From Quercus robur (taxonomy: Eukaryota > Streptophyta > Magnoliopsida > Fagales > Fagaceae), in contig NC_065536.1 of assembly GCF_932294415.1 (NCBI RefSeq), positions 50,096,354 through 50,160,353 on the forward strand: a stretch of 64,000 nt of DNA, given 5' to 3'. This document shows positions 57,912 through 64,000 of this stretch, piece by piece (positions within the stretch are counted from its first letter, which is position 1; every line of letters starts with the position of its first letter). The position numbers were made by a program, and so were the translations under genes. Under the pieces are notes generated by a model, which saw nothing but the letters and a program-made list of their open reading frames with translations, was not told the DNA's origin and did no database searches.

Positions 57912-59262
57912 GTTGCAGACCACAATTATGATTTGTTCTCCCCTTTAGAAGTGCGATTTCTTCCAGCCAATCAAGTTATCACTATAGATGATGAAAAATG
58001 CATTTTCTTCTTGAAAGAAGCTGGACTTTCAATTAGAAAGGTAATGTGTGTCATGGAACTTAAGAAGCATTTGAAACATGGACAACTTCCATTTTTTCAA
58101 AGGGATATTCATAATCTTTATATGAAAATGAGGAGGAAGAATGCAAAGAATGATGTCATGGATCTCCTACAATTTTACAAAGTTACTAAAGAAGAGAACT
58201 TTAGATTCCAATATGCATTTACAACCGATGAAGAAAATAGATTGGAGCATATTTTTTGATCACCTACTCATTGTTTTGATTGGTACCAAAAATATGGAGA
58301 CGTGGTTGTTTTTTATACTACTTATAAGAGGAATGCTTATGATATGTCTTTTGGTATTTTTGTTAGTGTCAATAATCATGGAAAGACAATTCTCTTTGGT
58401 TGTGCACTTCTTCAAAATGAAACAACAAGTGCCTTTCGATGGTAAATGAAGGTACATTCTTTGTTTTATATATTTGTACAATTATTTTTTAAATTTTATT
58501 TGATTAATTAGTAGAATAATAACGTATATCCTTTGAAATATTTTCATCTTTAGTAAATTTGTATTTGATTAGCAAACTTTTGCATGCTTAATGAAGAAGT
58601 AACCCAAGGAAATTTTGACGAACCAAGATCTATGGATTACAGACGCAATATCAAAAGAATTACCGGCTACAAAGGATGCCTTTTGTATATGGCATATTAC
58701 TGCTAAATTTAGAGGTTGGTTTACGTCAATTCTTCGTACTCAATATTCAAATCGGTGCATGGACTTCTATAAGTTATATAAGTTAGGGTTAAGTGAAGAG
58801 TTTGACGATCAATGGCTTCAAGTTATGACAAAATATGACATGCTCTCTAACAAACATGTAATTGGTTTATATCAAATCAAGCACTTTTGGATACCATGTT
58901 ACCTTGGTGGGCATTGTTTTGGTGGAATGACAACAACCAGAAGATTGGAAAGTATAAATGCATTTATTAAACGATTTGTTAGTTTTTACACAAATTTGAT
59001 CCAACTCATCAAACAAGTAAGTCATTATTTACCATTGATTTCTTTTGTTATATAATTTTCTTTATTTGTTAATATTTGTAGTCTTCATGTGTCATACAAA
59101 TTTTTTTAATTTATTTTACTATTTGGAATTTTTGGTTGATCTTGCCATTGAAGATATTGAGCAAACACAATCACATGATACGATGTTGGAAACATATAGA
59201 GGTTCTTCTTTAAGATCAATGTCACCATTAGAAGACCAAGCACATAGTGTTTTGACACCCTA

Positions 59263-59413
59263 AGGCCCGTTTTGTAGTAGTGTTTAAGTATTGTTATTCA
59301 ATTTTCAGTATTGTGAAAATACGTGTTTGAGTGTTATAGAAATACGTGTCAAAAGTGTTATTATTGTTTAAACATTAAAAACTATTCTTTAAACAAAAAT
59401 GCCAAACAACCCC
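59263..59413 (+). mobile_element. Small MITE (151 bp) in the FRS pseudogene
   Basis: Starts AGGCCCGTTTTG and ends with the inverse of GGGGTTGTTTGG, flanked by CTA at 59260-59262 and 59414-59416. It interrupts the FRS reading between the ...SVLTP and AFKIFQEEFG segments. TIRs are short and imperfect; the 3-bp duplication fits PIF/Harbinger. Confidence 0.7.
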
Positions 59414-59994
59414 CTATGCTTTCAAGATTTTTCAAGAGGAGTTTGGGAGAGCAACATAATATTTGGTGCTTTAAGAAAATGGTATTGAATTTATTCTACA
59501 ATATTATAAAGATGAAACTAGTCAAAGGCACGAAGTATCATGGGATGGTAAGATGACATATTGTAGTTGCAAGAATTTTGAATTTTGGGGTATACTTTGT
59601 CGTCACATACTTAGTATATTCCTTCATAAAGATTGTTACCAAATTCCATCCTTGTATTTACCACCACGTTGGTGTCATGAAGCATCATTAAGTGAAAAAG
59701 AATTGCTATTGGTGGATGATGAAAATTTAGTGGACAAGGAAAATATGGTCGATGCTAAATGATATGATTGATGGAGATTGCTTCATTAATTGTCCTCTAC
59801 CCTCAAAGACAAAAGGTTGCTCGAAGCAAAAACGAATGAAAGGTAGAAAAGAATTAGGAAATAAAAAGAAGTCATGTGGCCTTTGCAAGCGTGTTGGCCA
59901 TAACATCTCAACATGTCCAGAGAAAGATAATTGTACTTCCTCAAATGGTGTGAAAAAAAAGAAAAAAAAAGTACTTCAAGTGAAATGGGATTGA

Positions 59995-60636
59995 ATCCAA
60001 TATTTTCTTTGAAATGTTAGACATAAACTCTTAAGAGTAAAAGGAAAAAAATATGGCAATATTGTGTTTGTTAATTTTGACAATATTATGTCATTGGACT
60101 TAAAATGCTTCTCCATGACAATATAATGCCTTTGTTAATTTTGACGCTTCTCTTGTCTTTCTTTTTTTGGGTTTTACATTTCCATTTTGACAATATTATG
60201 CTAGTGAATATTCACATTATCATTTTCAATATTATGTCATTGTGCTAAAACACTTCTTCCTACTTTTTTTTTTTTTTTTATAATGAATTTACCTAAATTT
60301 TTATAAGGGATTCAATAAATACTAATTTAAATTAAATATTCTTGAAGAAATTTAAATCATGCTTAAATTGCCCATTTATGAGGGATTCAGACCTAAACTT
60401 TGATTCATGCTGATATTACATTGTTAGTCCCTAATATTTATCAACCAGTGCTTTAGTCCCTAAAGTATCAAGTGAATGTTATTGGCCTTTAAAGTATCAA
60501 CTTTGACAACTTATTAGTATTTGTTATTGTTTTAGCTTTTTTCTTTTTGGTGTATCCATAGCATAAACAATTCAATCAAAATTAAAATTTTACTTCAATC
60601 CCTACTATCTCATGTCTTACTACCATTGCCTCGTAT
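59995..60636. other. Gene-free stretch after the FRS remnant
   Basis: AT-rich. Short phrases recur (gacaatattatg, ttgttaattttgac) near 60058-60230. Nothing coding. Confidence 0.5.
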
Positions 60637-61082
60637 AGGGGTGTCAATGGGTTGGACTAAGGAGTATTTTCAATTCGACCCACCATAGTTAGGTCGAAAA
60701 AAGATCTAACCCAACCTAGCCCACCTAAATCGGGTTGGAATTAAAAAAAAAAAAAATTAATTGAGCTTTCAAACAACACCAATACAAATAAGAGCAAATT
60801 TATAACCTAATAAACCTGAGCATACCACCAAACTAACACAAAATATTTTATTAGTGCTTCAAAGTTAGTAGGATATCATATAGCTCTATCCTAACTCGGT
60901 TGATAAACAAAAGAATAAATAATAAAATTATATAATATATTTTTTAAATATATATTAAATATAGGTGGGTTGGGCTAGGTAAATTTTTTGACCCACCAAC
61001 CTCTAAAAACTGACCCAACCCGATGGGTTAGGTTGAATTGGATTGGTTTTGGCGGATCGGCTAGTTGGTTGCTCACCCCTAA
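60637..61082 (+). mobile_element. hAT-type MITE with perfect 8-bp TSD (446 bp)
   Basis: Ends are AGGGGTGTCAATGGG and, on the minus strand, TTAGGGGTGAGCAACC. Flanked by CCTCGTAT at 60629-60636 and 61083-61090. Inner ends contain gggttgg and ccaacccgatggg blocks, like the element at 39693. Non-coding. Confidence 0.92.
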
Positions 61083-61090
61083 CCTCGTAT

Positions 61091-62805
61091 AGTAGAATAA
61101 ATAAAGGGTAAAGAGTTGAAGAAGAAAATTTAAGACTTGAACTCCCTCTAATGCACTTGTGAATTTATGTTCACTTATTCTTCCTTATTTGTTTGGTTAC
61201 AAATCTTCATCTTCTTTTTTCATCTTTTAATTTCTTATTGGATCTTCCTATCTTTTTTTCATTAGTTTTCATTAGTTTTTCTTTTCTGCTAATGGTAGAT
61301 AAAAAAAATATTAACGTCACTAGTAGATCCAAATGAGAACCAATAACAACTTATTGCGTAAACTTTATTATGAAATTGTTATAAAAATATTGTGTAAATA
61401 GCACTATTTTTTTTCTAAAGAAAAATAGTACTAATTTAAAAAGTTTGGAGATACAATAAAATGTGACAATATTTTCACAACTTTTTTTGTTTTAGTTGTG
61501 GTCAATCTTAGTCTAATATTTTATTAATTTATTTGATTTTATTTTGACATATGAAAGATTTGATACCTTAACTGTTGTGATAATTTGTTATGTTGTAACA
61601 CAATTTGTAATTTTTATTTTGTAAAACTCCTTGCATGGACACATATCCCACTCAAACCATCTTTTACTTTTTTTTTTTTTTTTTTACTTCTCTTTTTTTT
61701 TCCTCAACCACACGTTTCTTCCACCCTTAACCTTATCTTCTTTCACCTTTATCTTCTCCCATCCACCTTTCTACTTCTCCTTTCTGCCTATTTCTCCTTT
61801 CTCATCTTTTAAAATATTTATGTTCTCCCATATGAAACTCTTGGCTCAACTTCTTTGTCTTTTATTTTTTTCATAGCTTTCTTTTCTAACTCAATTCGTC
61901 TCCTCCTTGATTTCCCCACCATCAACCCAGTTTGTCTCCCTTAATTCTAGTATTTAAAACCTTGATTTGAAGCCCCTCCCTTCAACATTGCACTGCCACT
62001 GATTTTGGCGGCATCTCAGGCATCTCTCATATGTTCTTATGGTTTTTTTTTTTTTTTTGATGTACTGATGTTGGTTGTTTTCCTGTGAGATGTTTTTTTT
62101 TTTTAGATGTACTGATGTTAATTGTTTCTTATGAGATGGGTTTTTTTTGGGATGTACTAATGTTGGTTGTTTCTTGTCTGAGGATTGTGGTTTTAGTTTC
62201 TTTTTTTTTTTTTTTTTTTTTTTTTGGCTGTAAGATGTTTGGTGTTTTTTTCCTGTGAGAGACGCTTGAGTTTTCAAAAAATTTTCTTTCCTTTTTTTTG
62301 TAAGGATAAACCTAGAAATATGACTAAAGGCTTGAGTTGGTGAGAGATGTGAAAAAGAAGGGTATTTTGGTCTCTTTATTAATTTTTCTTTCTTCCTATA
62401 TAGCTGAACCAATATCTAGTAAAAAGACAGCATAAAGTACTTTAAGACTATCATAAAAGCTGGGTATTAACGAGCACCGTGAGGTGCCTGTTATCACAGC
62501 CCTTAATTAATATAAGTAATTCTAGAACAACGTAAAAAGTCATAATTTTTGTTATAATTATTCTAAGAAGTAGACTATGATGGTTGTTTGTCACTTTTAT
62601 ATGAACCTATCTTTTTTTTTTTTTTCAACTACTAAGAATCTACCACACCGACAATTATGACAAAAATTATACCCTTTTTTGTGTTACTAGAAATTTTTTT
62701 TGTGAGGTTGGTCACCAAATGGTAGAATTGACTAACTTACTTACCTGACCTCAGACACGCTTATGGGTCAAGCCCATGAACCTTCCCTATACTCTAAATA
62801 GTTAG
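61091..62805. other. Gene-free T-rich stretch with a 46-bp triplication
   Basis: No gene. gatgtactgatgttggttgtttt recurs, diverged, at 62059, 62106 and 62151, each followed by a T-run. The minus-strand ORF over it is low-complexity Lys-rich. A short hairpin GCACCGTGAGGTGC lies at about 62473-62486. Confidence 0.6.
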
Positions 62806-63247
62806 TGATGTAGGATGCAGAAGCGTCAAGAAGCAGAACACATCTATATCTAGAAAACAAGAAATGAAACACGTTTGCTTTTGAAAATAACCTCGAATCC
62901 ACGAGGATTCCCTGAATCCACGAGGAGAAAGGGTTCTAGAATCCACTAGAGAAATAATAGACAAAAATTTGAATTTTTATTAATATCAATAATTGTTACC
63001 AAAAAAACATTTACAAACTTAAGAGCTTATTTAAGGGCTCCGTAAAACTTGACAAACAAGAATATATATTCTAAAATAACTCCTAATTAATACCTAATCA
63101 TAACAAGAACCAAATTTGACTTAAAAAACATTAAAAACACCTAAAAACAAGGAAATAATAACCCTAAATCTAAAATAATGAAAATTACAAATTACTGCCA
63201 AAATTAATAAATTACAATAATTAAATAGTAAATTGTGTCCTACATCA
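62806..63247 (-). mobile_element. LTR of a minus-strand retrotransposon (442 bp)
   Basis: The plus strand starts TGATGTAGGATGC and ends TTGTGTCCTACATCA. The termini are inverted TGATGTAGGA/TCCTACATCA. Sequence continues rightward as element interior, so this is the 3' LTR of an element that extends past the window. The minus-strand reading frame ending ELEDKFVSSGEV closes with a TGA that is the first three bases of the LTR, behind a purine-rich aagtggagagg tract. Confidence 0.8.
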
Positions 63248-64000
63248 GACCTCTCCACTTGAAACAAACTTGTCCTCGAGTTCATCTTTGAAATTTGAAA
63301 TCTTCTACTCCAAATAAACAAATACTTTGAATACTTGAGCCCTTTGATCTTCACTCCATACATGCAACTCATCAATGGAATAAACAAACCAACTTGAATT
63401 TCTTTTTCCTTGGTCTTCATGTAATTGTAGAGATTTACCAAATAAGAGATGACAATTGAATCAAATCTATCAACCCCAATAAAATCAATAAACTTCAATG
63501 TATCGCTTAGCACCAAAATAAGAGGATCTTGAGATTGACAATTATATGATTTGATTTCATTGAGATCCTTAAAACTTTCATCATCAATTTCTTCTTCAAT
63601 TGTCTCTGCCATCTCAACTTTAAGATTTTTCTTTATAATAGGGTTTTCATTATTCTCCTTCACAATCTTAATCAGATTCTTCTTCTATAACAATGTCTTC
63701 ATTAATTTCCTTAGAAATCTCTATATTTTCTTCAAGAAAAATATGTTGTTCAACATACAATTCTTCTCTTGATGGTGGAATATATGGTTCTTCAAAATAA
63801 TTCAAGTGTGAACTTCTTAGCCAATAATAATCTTGTTTTGTATACGACAAAAGGTCATCACAATCCAAAGGATAATATTTTGATAGCAAGCATCTTTTTC
63901 ATCCTTGGCCATGAATGAATTTTGTCTTTACCTTGTCAGATTCTATCGATCTATATTCGTTCCCACTAATGTAAGGCATACTCACTAAGTTTATACAAAG
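63248..64000 (-). pseudogene. Internal 3' part of the same retrotransposon, truncated by the window end
   Basis: Minus-strand open segments 63668-63889 and 63248-63663 encode acidic, Ser/Ile-rich protein (IPPSREELYVEQHIFLEEN; IEEEIDDESF; SQDPLILVLS). The last residues, ELEDKFVSSGEV in one frame, are the type of C-terminus seen on plant Ty3/gypsy polyproteins. I do not see RT or IN motifs here, so this could be the polyprotein tail or the interior of a non-autonomous derivative. A frameshift separates the two ORFs. Confidence 0.55.

Larger units (their letters stand above)
57254..59994 (+). pseudogene. FAR1-related sequence (FRS) gene, multiply disrupted
   Basis: Mutator-transposase-derived transcription-factor family. 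Order: an acidic N-terminus; the FAR1 DNA-binding zinc domain (about 57440-57730, with KKVRCDFFCHQQGKQPL and CGCKAHL); a central MULE-transposase-like domain (57912-59016, with DVMDLLQF, FCIWHITAKF and CYLGGHCFGGMTTT); a SWIM zinc finger CSCKNFEFWGILCRH (about 59559-59606); and a C-terminal CCHC knuckle CGLCKRVGHNISTC (about 59877-59918). Breaks: a 177-bp solo LTR at 57735, a stop near 58443, intron 58452-58572, a stop near 58600, a second intron from 59017 whose acceptor has lost AG, a small MITE at 59263, a frameshift near 59450 and another near 59752. Intact FRS proteins act in the nucleus, for example in light signalling; this copy cannot make a full protein. Confidence 0.9.

Noticed and set aside
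58141-58449. 102-residue ORF in the FRS region
   Set aside because: Off-frame mixture; the real FRS reading is in the neighbouring frame until the frameshift.
61954-62412. 152-residue Lys-rich minus-strand ORF
   Set aside because: Product of T-runs and a 46-bp triplication; no domain.
62473-62486. Hairpin GCACCGTGAGGTGC as a Helitron end
   Set aside because: No CTAG-type terminus follows at the right distance on either strand.

Overview
This is a plant nuclear window, most likely from a woody dicot. The evidence is intron-bearing genes, a large CC-NBS-LRR gene, FAR1/FRS and calmodulin-like genes, Ty1/copia and Ty3/gypsy LTR retrotransposons, Helitrons, Tourist, hAT and Mutator-type elements, and many AT, CT and poly(A/T) runs. 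The repeat style looks Fagaceae-like (oak, chestnut), but that is an impression and not something I could test. Only two genes look intact: a single-exon CNL-type disease-resistance gene (26995-30480, +) and a four-EF-hand calmodulin-like gene (53710-54135, -). Everything else that codes is mobile-element protein or a gene remnant.

Layout. 1-4048: AT/CT-rich repeats with no gene. 4049-15592: one full-length Ty3/gypsy element of the Tat type on the minus strand (gag, PR, RT, RNase H, second archaeal-type RNase H, IN), with an extra intron-containing ORF in antisense and an 81-bp tandem array. It sits in an (AT)n tract with a TATAT duplication. 15593-26560: solo LTR, probable SINE, a head-to-tail MITE dimer, hAT element and single MITEs. 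26809-30976: the NLR with a W-box-rich upstream region and probably a spliced 3' UTR. 30977-41000: two or more non-autonomous Helitrons, a MITE, a minisatellite and a hAT element. 43300-43640: pirin-like pseudogene exons. 44540-49778: a second Tat-type extra-ORF remnant, hit by a solo LTR at its splice donor and then by a Mutator-like element that itself carries another solo LTR. 49877-52543: Tourist MITE, copia RNase H remnant and copia-type solo LTR. 53710-54350: the CML gene. 54958-59994: a FAR1-related (FRS) pseudogene with a tandem array of duplicated N-terminal exons, interrupted by a Helitron, a 177-bp solo LTR and a small MITE. 60637-61082: hAT MITE. 62806-64000: the end of another minus-strand retrotransposon that runs off the window.

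The genes do not form a pathway. The window reads as a resistance gene and a calcium-sensor gene embedded in a dense, datable stack of insertions. The most informative observations are a 29-bp piece of the NLR coding sequence copied into a neighbouring Helitron; a Helitron whose pre-insertion site is preserved in an adjacent tandem exon copy; and two independent copies of the Tat antisense gene, one split exactly at an exon-intron junction.
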